Shown: positions 16,384-25,176, counted from the first letter of the stretch. The stretch is 64,000 nt of DNA from Streptomyces californicus (GCF_000717645.1 NZ_JNZZ01000004.1:62001-126000), one strand, 5' to 3'. Translations and numbers: made by a program. Notes: generated by a model not told the origin, from the sequence alone.

Positions 16384-16983
16384 TCATGTGCGCCGCTGCC
16401 GTGCGAGGAAGATCGCCGCCGCCCCCGACAGCGCCAGGAAGAACACGGCGGCCCCCGCCGTCAGCCAGGCGAGCAGGGCCGCGCCGCCTCCCCCGGTGTC
16501 CTGGGTACGGGCGACCACTCGCGGGTCGTCCGCCTGGTATCGGACGTCCACGGCGGCGCCGACGGAGCTCTTGCCGCCTCCGCTCCCCACCGGGAGGTCG
16601 GCCACCACGGTCTGCCCGTCCGCCTCGAACGTCACCTTGCACTGGCCGGTCATGCACGCACCGGCGGTGTGCAGGGTGGCCCGGGCCCGTTCGCCGTCCT
16701 GGAGCGAGCGCAGATGCTGGGCCGCCGGGAACATCACCAGCGCCGACAGCGCGCCCAGCAGCAGGGCGAACGCCAGCGACATCAGCAGGGAGGCGCGCGG
16801 CCCCAGGTGCTGACCGGTCTCGTGGACACCCGCCCTACCGCCCCAGCCGCCGGCCCCGGCGCTCCTTGCGTTCCAACTCGCGTTCCCGGCGCTCCCCGCG
16901 CTCCCGTTCCTCCGGCCGCCCACCGCGCCCGACCCCGTACGCGCTCCGGAGCCGCCCCCGCCCACCGTGCCGTTCAACCCCAT
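16384..16983 (-). CDS. Membrane protein with two helices flanking an extracytoplasmic domain
   Basis: A 199-residue protein. The first 55 residues are Gly/Ser/Arg-rich and disordered. A transmembrane helix follows (about 66-88, LLMSLAFALLLGALSALVMF), then a domain of about 80 residues with one cysteine pair (CMTGQC), then a second helix near the C terminus ('LLAWLTAGAAVFFLALSGAA') and a basic tail. The layout (helix, small beta domain with 'VRYQADDPRVV', helix) is that of DUF3592-like proteins. No function is known. The ATG at 16983 follows a purine run (ggggagggggg). Confidence 0.78.
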   Translation of the reverse strand: MGLNGTVGGGGSGARTGSGAVGGRRNGSAGSAGNASWNARSAGAGGWGGRAGVHETGQHLGPRASLLMSLAFALLLGALSALVMFPAAQHLRSLQDGERARATLHTAGACMTGQCKVTFEADGQTVVADLPVGSGGGKSSVGAAVDVRYQADDPRVVARTQDTGGGGAALLAWLTAGAAVFFLALSGAAAIFLARQRRT

Positions 16984-17626
16984 CCCCCCTCCCCGTCTCC
17001 GAGCAGGCTAGACCGGCGCCGGGACGATTTCAGGGGGTCAAGTCGGCACAGCGGACCCGGCTCCGACTGCCTGCTGTCGGCAATGGGTCGCCCGTGGGGG
17101 ACGTCCTCGCGTACGTCGGGCGGGCTCGCGGCCCGCCTCCCAGCGCCGCGCCTCCCGCTCCCGCCGCAGCCGGTCGCGCTGCCGGGTGGGCCGTCCGCCG
17201 CCTCCCGGGGGCCGAGTCGGTGGAAGCGGTCGGGGCGGAGAAGGTACCGGGGCTTTCCGGTCACGCTGAGCGTCCCGGTGCCGGCCGGGCGGCGGTTCCG
17301 CTTCTTTCCCCGGCCCCCGCCCGGAAGGCCACGGTCGGCAGGCGCTTCACGGGAGACGACATACCCGCCCCAAGTCCGGGCCCCCTCCAGATATCCCTGC
17401 GCACGCCCATGCGCGCCCGTCCCCCGCCGCTCGCTCCCCGCGCATTTCCGGCCAGCCTCCCGCAACGGCTCTCCGCCACACCGGGCAGACCGGCCCGGAG
17501 AGCGCTTTCCGGCCAAGCATTCCGGTCCGGTAACAACACCCTCCCGCCTCGCCGACAGACCTTAGGGTTCCTCACAGTTGCCCCCTGAACATGTTCAGGG
17601 GGCTCTCCTGGGGAGGGGGCTGCAGG
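16984..17626. other. Long intergenic stretch before the transpeptidase gene
   Basis: About 640 bp between divergent genes. No convincing gene, tRNA or repeat was found apart from the palindrome at 17581-17602. It is unusually long for this compact region and may hold an unrecognised leader or small RNA. Confidence 0.4.
17581..17602 (+). promoter_or_regulatory. 22-bp perfect palindrome ahead of the transpeptidase gene
   Basis: The sequence CCCCC-TGAACATGTTCA-GGGGG reads the same on both strands. It lies 25 bp before the start codon, next to the ribosome site. It may be an operator covering the transcription start or a leader hairpin. The spacing inside GAAC-AT-GTTC is two bases shorter than a LexA box. 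Confidence 0.5.
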
Positions 17627-19267
17627 ATGCGGAGCGGAGCGAAGGTCGCCGTGGTCGGCGGTGCGTTCGTGCTGGTGGCCGGAGGCATCGGCTACGGGGC
17701 GTACAGCATGCTCGGGGACACGGTCGGCGGGGACGGCGGCGGTACGCGGAGCGCGTCCGAGTCGTCGAAGGTGAGGACGGGGCCGCCGAGCGCGGAGGAG
17801 ATCGCCGAGACGTCGAAGGGCTTCTTCGACGCGTGGGCGGCCGGGGACGCGTCGGGCGCGGCGCTGCTCACCAACAACGAGGCGGGTGCGGAGCCGGTGC
17901 TCGCCTCGTACGGCGAGGACGCCCACATCGGCAAGGTGAAGATCACGCCCGCCCCGCCGGTCGGCACGAAGGTGCCGTACACGGTCGAGGCCACGGTCAC
18001 GTTCGAGGGGAAGTCGAAGCCCCTGTCGTACGCCTCGGAGTTGACCGTCGTCCGGGGGCTGACGACCGGCAAGGCCCTGGTGGACTGGGAACCGACCGTC
18101 GTGCACCCGCAGTTGACGGAGGGTGCGACGCTGAAGACGGGCGAGTCCTCGACGCCGGCGATCGAGGCCGTGGACCGCAACGGGACAGTGCTGACGAAGG
18201 AGAAGTACCCGTCGCTGGGGCCGATCCTGGACACGCTGCGCGAGAAGTACGGCGCGACGTCGGGTGGTTCGGCGGGCATCGAGACCTGGATCCAGGCCGC
18301 TGACGGATCCCAGGCGGACGCCACTCTGCTGACCCTGACCAAGGGCAAGCCCGGCAAGGTGCAGACGACGCTGGACGCGAACACGCAGGCGGCGGCGGAG
18401 CGGGCGGTGAAGAAGTTCGCGCAGGCGTCCGTGGTCGCGGTGAAGCCGTCCACGGGAGCGATCCGCGCGGTGGCCAACAACCCGGCGTCCGAGTTCAACG
18501 TGGCGCTCCAGGGCAAGCAGGCCCCCGGCTCGACGCTGAAGATCATGACGGCGGCCATGCTGCTGGAGAAGGGCCTCGTCACGGCGAACAAGGCGGTGGA
18601 GTGCCCCAAGGAAGCGATGTGGCAGGGCCGTACGTTCCACAACCTGGACGACTTCGCGCTGCCGGACGGCAGTACGTTCACCCAGAGCTTCGCCAAGTCG
18701 TGCAACACCGCCTTCATCAAGCTCATCGACGACACGAAGGACGACGCGGCCCTCCCCAAGATCGCCGAAGACGTCTTCGGGATCGGGCTGGACTGGCAGA
18801 CGGGCGTCGTGACGTTCGACGGCAGCGTTCCGCAGGAGGCGGGCGGCGAGGCGGCCGCCCAGTACATCGGCCAGGGCACCGTCCAGATGAACGTCCTCAA
18901 CATGGCGTCCGTCACCGCGACCGCCATGACCGGGACCTTCCAGCAGCCGGTCATCGTCCCGAAGTCGCTGGACGACCGGGAGGTGGCGCAGGCGTCCCGG
19001 TCGCTGCCCGCTTCCGTCTCGCAGCAGCTCAAGACGATGATGCGCGCCACGGCCGCCTGGGGCACGGGCGCCGAGGCGATGGCCTCGGTGGGCGGCGACA
19101 AGGGCGCGAAGACCGGTTCGGCCGAGGTCGGCGGGCAGGACGTCTCCAACAGCTGGTTCACCGGCTTCAGCAACGACCTCGCGGCGGCGGCGGTCGTCCA
19201 GTCCGGCGGCCACGGCGGCGACGCGGCGGGGCCGGTCGTCGCGGAGGTCCTGCGCTCGGGCGGATGA
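17627..19267 (+). CDS. Class B penicillin-binding protein with an NTF2-like N-terminal domain
   Basis: A 546-residue cell-wall transpeptidase. A membrane anchor (KVAVVGGAFVLVAGGIGYGAY) comes first, then an NTF2-like/MecA_N domain starting 'EEIAETSKGFFDAWAAGDASGAALLT'. The transpeptidase domain has all three active-site motifs: S-T-L-K at about 302-305, S-C-N at about 358-360 and K-T-G at about 495-497. It cross-links peptidoglycan outside the membrane. The ATG at 17627 follows a strong GGGAGG; an in-frame ATG 36 bp upstream lies inside the palindrome and is less likely. Paralogues near the O-mannosyltransferase gene are known in Streptomyces. Confidence 0.93.
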   Translation: MRSGAKVAVVGGAFVLVAGGIGYGAYSMLGDTVGGDGGGTRSASESSKVRTGPPSAEEIAETSKGFFDAWAAGDASGAALLTNNEAGAEPVLASYGEDAHIGKVKITPAPPVGTKVPYTVEATVTFEGKSKPLSYASELTVVRGLTTGKALVDWEPTVVHPQLTEGATLKTGESSTPAIEAVDRNGTVLTKEKYPSLGPILDTLREKYGATSGGSAGIETWIQAADGSQADATLLTLTKGKPGKVQTTLDANTQAAAERAVKKFAQASVVAVKPSTGAIRAVANNPASEFNVALQGKQAPGSTLKIMTAAMLLEKGLVTANKAVECPKEAMWQGRTFHNLDDFALPDGSTFTQSFAKSCNTAFIKLIDDTKDDAALPKIAEDVFGIGLDWQTGVVTFDGSVPQEAGGEAAAQYIGQGTVQMNVLNMASVTATAMTGTFQQPVIVPKSLDDREVAQASRSLPASVSQQLKTMMRATAAWGTGAEAMASVGGDKGAKTGSAEVGGQDVSNSWFTGFSNDLAAAAVVQSGGHGGDAAGPVVAEVLRSGG

Positions 19268-19329
19268 CCGTGGCCGGGTGACGGTGCGGGTGACGAGAAG
19301 GCGCCGCTCGCCGCTGGGGGCCGTGATGG

Positions 19330-19617
19330 ATGGAAGGCGCGGGGGGCGTGGAAGGCGCGGCGGTGGCGGCCGGGCGGTCGGCGGGGACGGGGCGGATGGC
19401 GGAGCACGTGGACGCCCTCGGCCGGTGGGGCGCGGCTCTGTACGCCGTCTGCCCCGAACGCGTCGGGATCCTGCGCGCGGACGCCCGTACGGCGCTGCGC
19501 GCGTGGGCGGACCACCTGTCGGCGGGCTCCGAGGACGCGGAGGCGGGCGACGCCGCGCGCGGCCGGGCGGAACGGGCGGTCCGCCGCTTCCGGGAGGCGG
19601 CGGCGGACCTCGGATAG
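19330..19617 (+). CDS. Small hypothetical protein, start uncertain
   Basis: The frame codes for 95 residues from 19330 or 72 from the ATG at 19396 (MAEHVDALGRWGAALYAVCP). The second part looks like a real helical protein: 'RVGILRADARTALRAWADHLSAG', ending in an amphipathic Arg/Ala helix. The first part is Gly/Ala-rich and weak. No clear ribosome site precedes either start. It may be a small cytosolic protein of unknown role, or not a gene. Confidence 0.42.
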   Translation: MEGAGGVEGAAVAAGRSAGTGRMAEHVDALGRWGAALYAVCPERVGILRADARTALRAWADHLSAGSEDAEAGDAARGRAERAVRRFREAAADLG

Positions 19618-19654
19618 GTGCCGGAGAGCGGCTGGGGTCCACGGGTCAGCGGCC

Positions 19655-19767
19655 CGGAGGCCCCTGCGCGTGCCCACGGAGGCCCCTGCGCGTGCCCGCG
19701 TCCTCCGCGCCCCGGTCACGGTCCGCCGGCTGCCCACGCCCTCCGCGCCCCGGTCACGGTCCGCCGG
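19655..19767. repeat. Two neighbouring pairs of direct repeats
   Basis: A 22-bp unit (starting cggaggcccctgcgcgtgcc) stands twice in tandem at 19655-19698. A 28-bp unit occurs at 19702-19729 and again at 19740-19767. The last copy covers the 3' end and stop codon of the exonuclease gene, so the first is a duplicated piece of that gene end. Confidence 0.75.
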
Positions 19768-20368
19768 ACACGCCCTGCGCCCCCGGCCAGTCGCCCCGCC
19801 CCGCCAGCTCCAGCACCAGCGCCGCGATGTTCCACGCGTCGTCGTCGCCCCGGTGGTGGCGGCCCTCCAGCGGGAGGCCGGCCAGCTCCAGGGCCTGGGC
19901 CATGCCGGGGCGGCGGCGCAGCCCGTACGCGGCGGTGAAGGCGATCTTGGCGTTGGTGTGGTGCTGTCCGAAGGGGTACTCCACGCCCGCCGCCCGGCAC
20001 TGGCGGGTGAACTGACGGCGGTCGTAGTCGCCCCAACTCGCCCACGGCAGCAGCCCCGTACGGTGTTGGGCGGCCAGCGTCCGGCAGGCGTCGGCGAAGG
20101 ACGTACCGCCGTCCACCTCCGCCTGCGTCAGCCCGGTCAGCTCCGTGCAGAACGGGCTGACCGTCGAGCGGGAGGGCCGCACGAGCAGCCGGTGCCGGGC
20201 CGTCCGTTCGCCCGCGCGGAGGTCGACGACGGTGAGGCCGATCTCGATGATCTCGCTGACCTGGCCGGGCGGCGGCTGCCCGTCCCAGCAGGTCGCCTCG
20301 ACGTCGACCACGTTCAGCAGACGGGCGCCCGCCCCGCCGTCCTCGCCCCTGCCCCCGTACGTGTTCAT
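19754..20368 (-). CDS. DEDDh-family 3'-5' exonuclease
   Basis: A 204-residue exonuclease-fold protein. The first acidic motif is 'NVVDVEATCWDG' (D-x-E, about residues 20-25). 'SWGDYDRRQF' supplies the second motif Asp, and the last motif is 'HHRGDDDAWNIAAL' (H-x4-D). These are the metal ligands and general base of DEDDh nucleases such as the ERI1/KapD group, which trim RNA or DNA ends. It lies downstream of the MFS gene on the same strand with a gap of about 33 bp. Its 3' end lies in a duplicated segment. Confidence 0.88.
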   Translation of the reverse strand: MNTYGGRGEDGGAGARLLNVVDVEATCWDGQPPPGQVSEIIEIGLTVVDLRAGERTARHRLLVRPSRSTVSPFCTELTGLTQAEVDGGTSFADACRTLAAQHRTGLLPWASWGDYDRRQFTRQCRAAGVEYPFGQHHTNAKIAFTAAYGLRRRPGMAQALELAGLPLEGRHHRGDDDAWNIAALVLELAGRGDWPGAQGVSGGP

Positions 20369-20401
20369 GAACGTGAGCGTAGAAGCGCCGGTCCCCCGGG
20401 G

Positions 20402-21598
20402 TCACCGGGTTTTCGCGGGACTCCCGGCGTCGGCACCGGTGGCGGTGGACGCCGGCCCGTCCACGCGCGGTTCGGGCAGGCGGCGGAAGAGCAGCCAGCC
20501 CAGCAGCGGCATCAGCACGAGGGGCGCCAATGCGGTGCGCAGCGACGTGGCGTCGGCGAGGGCGCCGATCGCGGGGCTGGCCAGGCCGCCGATGCTGACG
20601 GTCAGGCCGAGGGTGATCCCGCTGGCGGTGCCGACCCGGGAGGGCAGGTAGTCCTGGCCGAGGGTGACCTGGAGCGAGAACGGTACGTACAGGCCCGCCG
20701 AGGTCAGCGCCACGAACAGGAAGACCGCCGGCCCGGGCGCCCACAGCACGCCCGCGATGGCGGCGGCCGTGACCAGGTAGGACCAGCGGGCGACCACCAC
20801 GCGGTCCCAGCGCGAGGCGAGCGACCCGCCGAGCACGGAGCCGACCGTGCTGCCGAGGTAGAGCACGAAGAGGGCCGCCGTGCCGACGGCCATGCCGCCG
20901 TCCAGGCGCTGGCGCACGTACAGGGAGATGAAGGTGCTCAGGCCGATGAACGCGATCGACCGGAAGACCACGGCGACCGAGAGCCTCACGAAGGAGGGGA
21001 TGTCGTCGCGGCCGGGCGGCAGCGTCAGGCGCGGGTCCGCGGCGGCCCGGCGCTCCTGGAGGACGCGGACGACGGGCAGGCACATCGCCGCGCCGGCCAG
21101 CGCCGGCAGGACGAACAGCGGGGTCCGGCGCAGCCCTCCGCCGGACATCCCCGCGGCGACCATGAGCGGGGCCAGCGCGAAGCCGATCGTGCCGCCGGTG
21201 GAGAACCAGCCCATCGCCCGGTGGCTGCCCCGGCTCACGATCCGGGCGACGCGGGCGGACTCGGGGTGGTAGGCGGCCACCCCGACGCCCGACAGCGCGA
21301 CGAAGACGAGCGTGAGCGGGTAGGACCCGCTCAGCCCGCTCAGCGCGATGCCGACACCGCCGAGCAGGGTGCTGACCGGCAGCAGCCACGGCATGGCCCA
21401 CCGGTCGGTGAGGGCGCCGAACACCGGCTGGGCGACGGACGACAGCAGCGAGGCGGCCAGCACGATGCCCGAGGCGACGGCGAGGGAGTAGGAGCGCTCG
21501 GCGATGAAGTACGGCACCAGAGCCGCGACGGCGCCCTGGTAGACGTCGACGCAGGCGTGACCCACGGACAGCAGGGCGATCGGGGTGTTCTTTCGCAT
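20402..21598 (-). CDS. MFS efflux transporter, fosmidomycin-resistance-like
   Basis: A 398-residue major facilitator protein with about twelve hydrophobic segments. The N terminus (LLSVGHACVDVYQGAVAALV, then 'PYFIAERSYSL') resembles the Fsr (fosmidomycin resistance) group, and 'VFGALTDRW' is the usual loop 2-3 motif. The start at 21598 (MRKNTPIALL) is chosen because the upstream part of the frame is not protein-like. It is divergent from an AraC-type regulator 54 bp away, the classic layout of a regulator controlling its exporter. Substrate is unproven; Fsr proteins export phosphonate-type inhibitors of the pathway that includes IspE. Confidence 0.86.
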   Translation of the reverse strand: MRKNTPIALLSVGHACVDVYQGAVAALVPYFIAERSYSLAVASGIVLAASLLSSVAQPVFGALTDRWAMPWLLPVSTLLGGVGIALSGLSGSYPLTLVFVALSGVGVAAYHPESARVARIVSRGSHRAMGWFSTGGTIGFALAPLMVAAGMSGGGLRRTPLFVLPALAGAAMCLPVVRVLQERRAAADPRLTLPPGRDDIPSFVRLSVAVVFRSIAFIGLSTFISLYVRQRLDGGMAVGTAALFVLYLGSTVGSVLGGSLASRWDRVVVARWSYLVTAAAIAGVLWAPGPAVFLFVALTSAGLYVPFSLQVTLGQDYLPSRVGTASGITLGLTVSIGGLASPAIGALADATSLRTALAPLVLMPLLGWLLFRRLPEPRVDGPASTATGADAGSPAKTR

Positions 21599-21652
21599 GC
21601 CGTCATGCTCCGGCCGGCGAACCGTGTCGCGCTTTCGATAACCTGCCACGTC
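21599..21652. promoter_or_regulatory. Divergent promoter between MFS exporter and AraC regulator
   Basis: A 54-bp gap separates the two start codons and must contain both promoters and any AraC-type site. No clear repeat was seen within it. Confidence 0.5.
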
Positions 21653-22399
21653 ATGACGGAATCCCGCCACGATCCCGTGGCGCCGACCCACACCCGACGC
21701 CTCGCCCCCGGCGGCTCGATCGACGCCCACCGCCACGACGACCACCAGATCGTCTACGCGGGGCGCGGCGTGCTGACCGTCACGACGGACGCGGGGACGT
21801 GGGTCGCCCCGGGCACCCGTGCGATCTGGGTGCCCGCCGGTACGGTGCACGCGCACCGGGCCCACGGCGAACTCGACCTGCACGTGGTGGGGTTGCCGGT
21901 CACCGAGAACCCGCTCGGCCTGGACGTGCCGACCGTGCTGTCGGTCGGTCCGCTCCTGCGCGAACTGCTCATCGCCTACACCGGCGTCGGGGGCGGCGAC
22001 AGCCCGGAGCGCGCCCGCCTCCGGGCCGTGCTCCTCGACCAGTTGCGGACCTCCGCCGCCCAGCAGCCCCTGCACCTGCCGACGCCGACCGCGCCCCTGC
22101 TGCGCGCGGTGTGCGACATCCTGCGGGACGACCCCGCCGACGGCCGTACGCTGGCCGCGCTCGGCCGCCAGGTCGGGGCGAGCGACCGGACGCTGTCCCG
22201 GCTGTTCCGCGCCGACCTCGGCATGACGTTCCCGCAGTGGCGCACGCAGCTCCGCCTCCACCACGCCCTGGTGCTGCTGACCGACCGGACGCCGGTGACG
22301 GCGGTGGCGCACCGGTGCGGCTGGTCGTCAATCAGCGCCTTCATCGAGGTCTTCCGCCGCACGTTCGGCCACACGCCGGGCTCGCACGACCCGCGCTGA
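21653..22399 (+). CDS. AraC-family transcriptional regulator with cupin sensor domain
   Basis: A 248-residue regulator. The N-terminal half is a cupin ('GGSIDAHRHDDHQIVYAGRG', then 'IWVPAGTVHAHRAHG'), with histidines that may bind a ligand or metal. The C-terminal half has two helix-turn-helix units: 'TLAALGRQVGASDRTLSRLF' and 'PVTAVAHRCGWSSISAFIEV', followed by 'FRRTFGHTPG'. It is transcribed away from the MFS exporter and most likely controls that exporter in response to its substrate. The family includes NimR, which controls a divergent exporter in E. coli. Confidence 0.9.
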   Translation: MTESRHDPVAPTHTRRLAPGGSIDAHRHDDHQIVYAGRGVLTVTTDAGTWVAPGTRAIWVPAGTVHAHRAHGELDLHVVGLPVTENPLGLDVPTVLSVGPLLRELLIAYTGVGGGDSPERARLRAVLLDQLRTSAAQQPLHLPTPTAPLLRAVCDILRDDPADGRTLAALGRQVGASDRTLSRLFRADLGMTFPQWRTQLRLHHALVLLTDRTPVTAVAHRCGWSSISAFIEVFRRTFGHTPGSHDPR

Positions 22400-22539
22400 G
22401 AGCCGGTACGGCCGGGGCGCGAGCCGGGGCCCGCCCCACCCCGCCCGGACGGGCCTTCCGCAGCAGTTCGGCCGGGCGTCGCCGCCCACCCTCCGGAGCC
22501 CGCTCGCGTGCATCGTGCACCTACCGCTAGCGTGCAGCC

Positions 22540-23067
22540 ATGAGCACACCCGAACCCGCCGGAACCACTCCCTCCGCCCCGGCCGCGCCCGTCTCCCACG
22601 CCCATCCCCGATTCGCCGATGCGCTCGCCGAACTGGGCCTCCAGGTCGAGGTCCGGCGCTTCCCGGACGCGACCAGGACCGCCGCCGAGGCCGCGGCGGC
22701 GGTGGGCTGCGCGCTCAGCGAGATCGTCAAGTCCCTGGTCTTCGCGGCGGACGGCGTCCCGGTGCTGGTCCTGATGGACGGCTCGTCGCGGGTGGACCTG
22801 GAGCTGGTCCGCCGGGAGCTGGGCGCGGGGAAGGTGGAGCGGGCGGACGCGGCCGTGGTCCGGGAGACCACCGGGTACGCCATCGGCGGCGTCCCTCCCT
22901 TCGGCCACGCCACCAGGACGCGCGTCCTGGCTGACCGGCGCATCCTGGACCACGCGGTGGTGTGGGCGGCGGCGGGCACCCCGCACACGGTGTTCCCGCT
23001 CGACCCGAAGACGCTGATCGCCCACGCGGGCGCGACGGTCGCGGATGTGCGCGAGTCCGCCAAGTGA
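22540..23067 (+). CDS. YbaK/EbsC-family trans-editing deacylase
   Basis: A 175-residue protein whose core fold starts after about 20 disordered residues. Family signs are 'CALSEIVKSLVFAADGVPVL' with the conserved Lys (KSLVF), 'ETTGYAIGGVPPFGH', where the Gly-Gly-Val-Pro-Pro loop lines the active site, and 'FPLDPKTLIAHAGATVADV' at the end. These free-standing domains hydrolyse mischarged aminoacyl-tRNAs such as Cys-tRNA-Pro or Ala-tRNA-Pro; which one is not clear. Its stop overlaps the GTG start of the transporter gene (GTGA). Confidence 0.92.
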   Translation: MSTPEPAGTTPSAPAAPVSHAHPRFADALAELGLQVEVRRFPDATRTAAEAAAAVGCALSEIVKSLVFAADGVPVLVLMDGSSRVDLELVRRELGAGKVERADAAVVRETTGYAIGGVPPFGHATRTRVLADRRILDHAVVWAAAGTPHTVFPLDPKTLIAHAGATVADVRESAK

Positions 23068-23915
23068 CTCCACTGGTCGCCCTCGCGGTCCTCATCGCCG
23101 CGGTCGCGCACGCCAGTTGGAACGCCATCGCCCACGCGATCAAGGACCAGCTCGTCTCCTTCACGCTGATCTCCGGCGGCGGGCTGCTGATCGGCGCGGC
23201 CATGGCCCTCTTCGCCCCGCTCCCGGCGGCGGGCGCGTGGCCGTACCTGCTCGTCTCCGCCGCGCTCCACGTGACGTACCTGCTGCTGCTGATGCGCTCG
23301 TTCACGCTGGGCGACTTCGGCCAGATGTACCCGATCGCCCGCGGTACGGCCCCGCTGGTGGTGACGGTCCTGGCGGCGGTGTTCCTCGGTGAACGGCCGG
23401 ACGCCTGGGCCGCGACGGGGGTGGCGGTGGCCTCGGCCGGGCTGGTCGGCCTGGCGCTGTGGGGCCTCCGGGGTTCGGGGAAGCGCCCGCACTGGCCGGC
23501 GATCGCGGCGGCGCTCGGTACGGGCCTGGCGATCGCCGGGTACACGACGGTGGACGGCGTCGGCGTACGGGCGTCGGGCACCCCGGTGGGGTACGTCGCG
23601 TGGCTGATGATCCTGGAGGGCGTGGCGATCCCGGCGTACGCGTACTACCGCCGCCGCTCCGAACTGCTGCCTCAGCTCAGGCCGTTCGCGGTGCGCGGGC
23701 TGCTGGGCGCGGCCCTCTCGGTGGTCGCGTACGGCCTGGTGCTGTGGGCCCAGACGAGGGCGCCGCTCGCCCCGATCGCGGCCCTGCGGGAGTCGTCGAT
23801 CATCGTGGGCGCGGCGATCGGCACGCTGTTCTTCAAGGAGCGCTTCGGGGCTCCGAGGATCGCGGCGGCGGGACTGATGGTGGTGGGCATCGGGCTGATG
23901 CTGCACACGAGTTGA
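23064..23915 (+). CDS. EamA/DMT-family transporter
   Basis: A 283-residue membrane protein with ten hydrophobic segments in two EamA repeats. 'AHASWNAIAHAIKDQL' lies in the first helix region, and 'GTAPLVVTVLAAVFLGERP' and 'ALRESSIIVGAAIGTLFFKERF' are the paired E-R motif ends of each half. Family members move metabolites or amino acids across the membrane; the substrate is unknown. The GTG start overlaps the deacylase stop by four bases, so the two are co-translated. Confidence 0.9.
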   Translation: MTPLVALAVLIAAVAHASWNAIAHAIKDQLVSFTLISGGGLLIGAAMALFAPLPAAGAWPYLLVSAALHVTYLLLLMRSFTLGDFGQMYPIARGTAPLVVTVLAAVFLGERPDAWAATGVAVASAGLVGLALWGLRGSGKRPHWPAIAAALGTGLAIAGYTTVDGVGVRASGTPVGYVAWLMILEGVAIPAYAYYRRRSELLPQLRPFAVRGLLGAALSVVAYGLVLWAQTRAPLAPIAALRESSIIVGAAIGTLFFKERFGAPRIAAAGLMVVGIGLMLHTS

Positions 23916-23929
23916 GGCCCCCGGCTCGT

Positions 23930-24015
23930 CCCGCCGCGCCTGCCGTAACCGCCGCGTCCGCCGCGCCTGCCGTACCCGCCCCGCCTGCCGTACCCGCCGC
24001 GTACGCCGCCCCTGC
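23930..24015. repeat. Degenerate tandem repeat in a gene-free gap
   Basis: Repeated units of the type 'gccgcgcctgccgtaccc' occur between the EamA gene and the convergent membrane-protein gene. They are imperfect and rich in C and G. It is simple repeat sequence with no coding sense on either strand. Confidence 0.55.
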
Positions 24016-24057
24016 CGCGCAGGACCGGGGGGAGACGGTGACGAGAGCCCGCCACGC

Positions 24058-25137
24058 TCAGCCGTGCGGCGTCTCCCGCACACGCTCCGGTCCCCGCCCG
24101 CGTCCCGCGTCCGGGGCGGCCCCGGTCTCCCCCGACGGCCGGGCGAGGTGCGGCCGGAGCCGGAGCCGGGCCCACCCGAGCAGCAGCAGCACGGTGGCCA
24201 TGAGCGCGGCGTTGGCCCCGTACTTGAGCACCGGTGAGGCGTCCCCGAGCGGCTCGACGACGAAGGACAGGGCCGCGTTGATGACCAGAGCCGCGCCGCA
24301 CACGGCCAGGACGTGAGCGGCCCCCCAGCCGGCCCGCCCCGACCACCGCAGCAGCGAACCGCCTGCCAGGGCCAGCGCCGCGACGTTCAGCGCGAGCCCG
24401 CCCCAGCCCGGCGCGGACAGCTGGTGCGCGCCCAGGAGCACCACGGCCCCGCAGCCGGCCGCCCAGGGCGGAGGCACCCGGCCGCCGGAACCGCCACCGG
24501 GCGGCCGACGCGGCAGGGCGAAGGCGACGACGATCAGCCCCAGGGCGAGCGCGGCGACCGTGCCGAGTCGCGCGGGCGTCGCCAGGAAGTCCTTGCTGTG
24601 CTCCTTGAAGATGACCAGGGCGCCCAGCCCGTACAGGACGCTCATCACGGTGATGCCGATCCGCCCCAGCCACGGCCGGCCCGCGAGCCGCGGGACACAG
24701 GACTCCACGACGCCGATCGGCGCGCAGAAGCTCCACAGGACGTGGCCGCCGACGAAACCCACCAGATGCTTCACGCTGATGCCGAGCGCGGGAACGTAGG
24801 TGGGCAGCCGGTCCTGGTCCCAGGACGCCTCCTGGACGAAGTCCGGGTTGAACAGGCTCTGGTCGATGACACCGGCCTGGACCAGCCCGCACGCCACGCT
24901 CAGCAGCACCATCGTCGGCCACCCCCGCCCGGTCCTCCGGGCGGTTTCGCGGATCAGGACGGCGGCCGCACCGTACAGCGGGCCGAGGACCAGCAGCCCG
25001 GTCAGCATGTCCCAGGGCCGGCTGATGATCTGGTCGTAGCCGATCAGGTACTCGGCGCAGACGGGCGACAGGAGCAGCAGCCCGACGGCCGCTCCGATCC
25101 TGCTGCGCGCCGGTGCGGGTGCGAGGTCAGCCGCCAT
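24058..25137 (-). CDS. Multispanning membrane protein, function unknown
   Basis: A 359-residue protein with about ten hydrophobic segments. The N-terminal half contains 'LLLLSPVCAEYLIGYDQII' and later 'VDQ-like' loops (GVIDQSLFNPDF); the C-terminal half is more variable. The start at 25137 (MAADLAPAPA) is preferred because GAAGGG precedes it; a GTG 27 bp upstream has no ribosome site. It is divergent from a TetR regulator, with a palindromic site between them, so this gene is probably its target. It may be a small-molecule exporter, but no family is recognised. Confidence 0.75.
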   Translation of the reverse strand: MAADLAPAPARSRIGAAVGLLLLSPVCAEYLIGYDQIISRPWDMLTGLLVLGPLYGAAAVLIRETARRTGRGWPTMVLLSVACGLVQAGVIDQSLFNPDFVQEASWDQDRLPTYVPALGISVKHLVGFVGGHVLWSFCAPIGVVESCVPRLAGRPWLGRIGITVMSVLYGLGALVIFKEHSKDFLATPARLGTVAALALGLIVVAFALPRRPPGGGSGGRVPPPWAAGCGAVVLLGAHQLSAPGWGGLALNVAALALAGGSLLRWSGRAGWGAAHVLAVCGAALVINAALSFVVEPLGDASPVLKYGANAALMATVLLLLGWARLRLRPHLARPSGETGAAPDAGRGRGPERVRETPHG

Positions 25138-25176
25138 GTGTGGCCCTTCGGAGGAGGAGGGCACGACTCAATCATA

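Noticed and set aside
17583-17600. GAACATGTTC within the palindrome looked like a LexA (SOS) box.
   Set aside because: LexA sites in these bacteria have four bases between GAAC and GTTC; here only two separate them.
23930-24015. C/G-rich tandem repeat considered as a coding repeat protein.
   Set aside because: Frames give low-complexity Ala/Pro strings with no start or ribosome site; treated as simple repeat.
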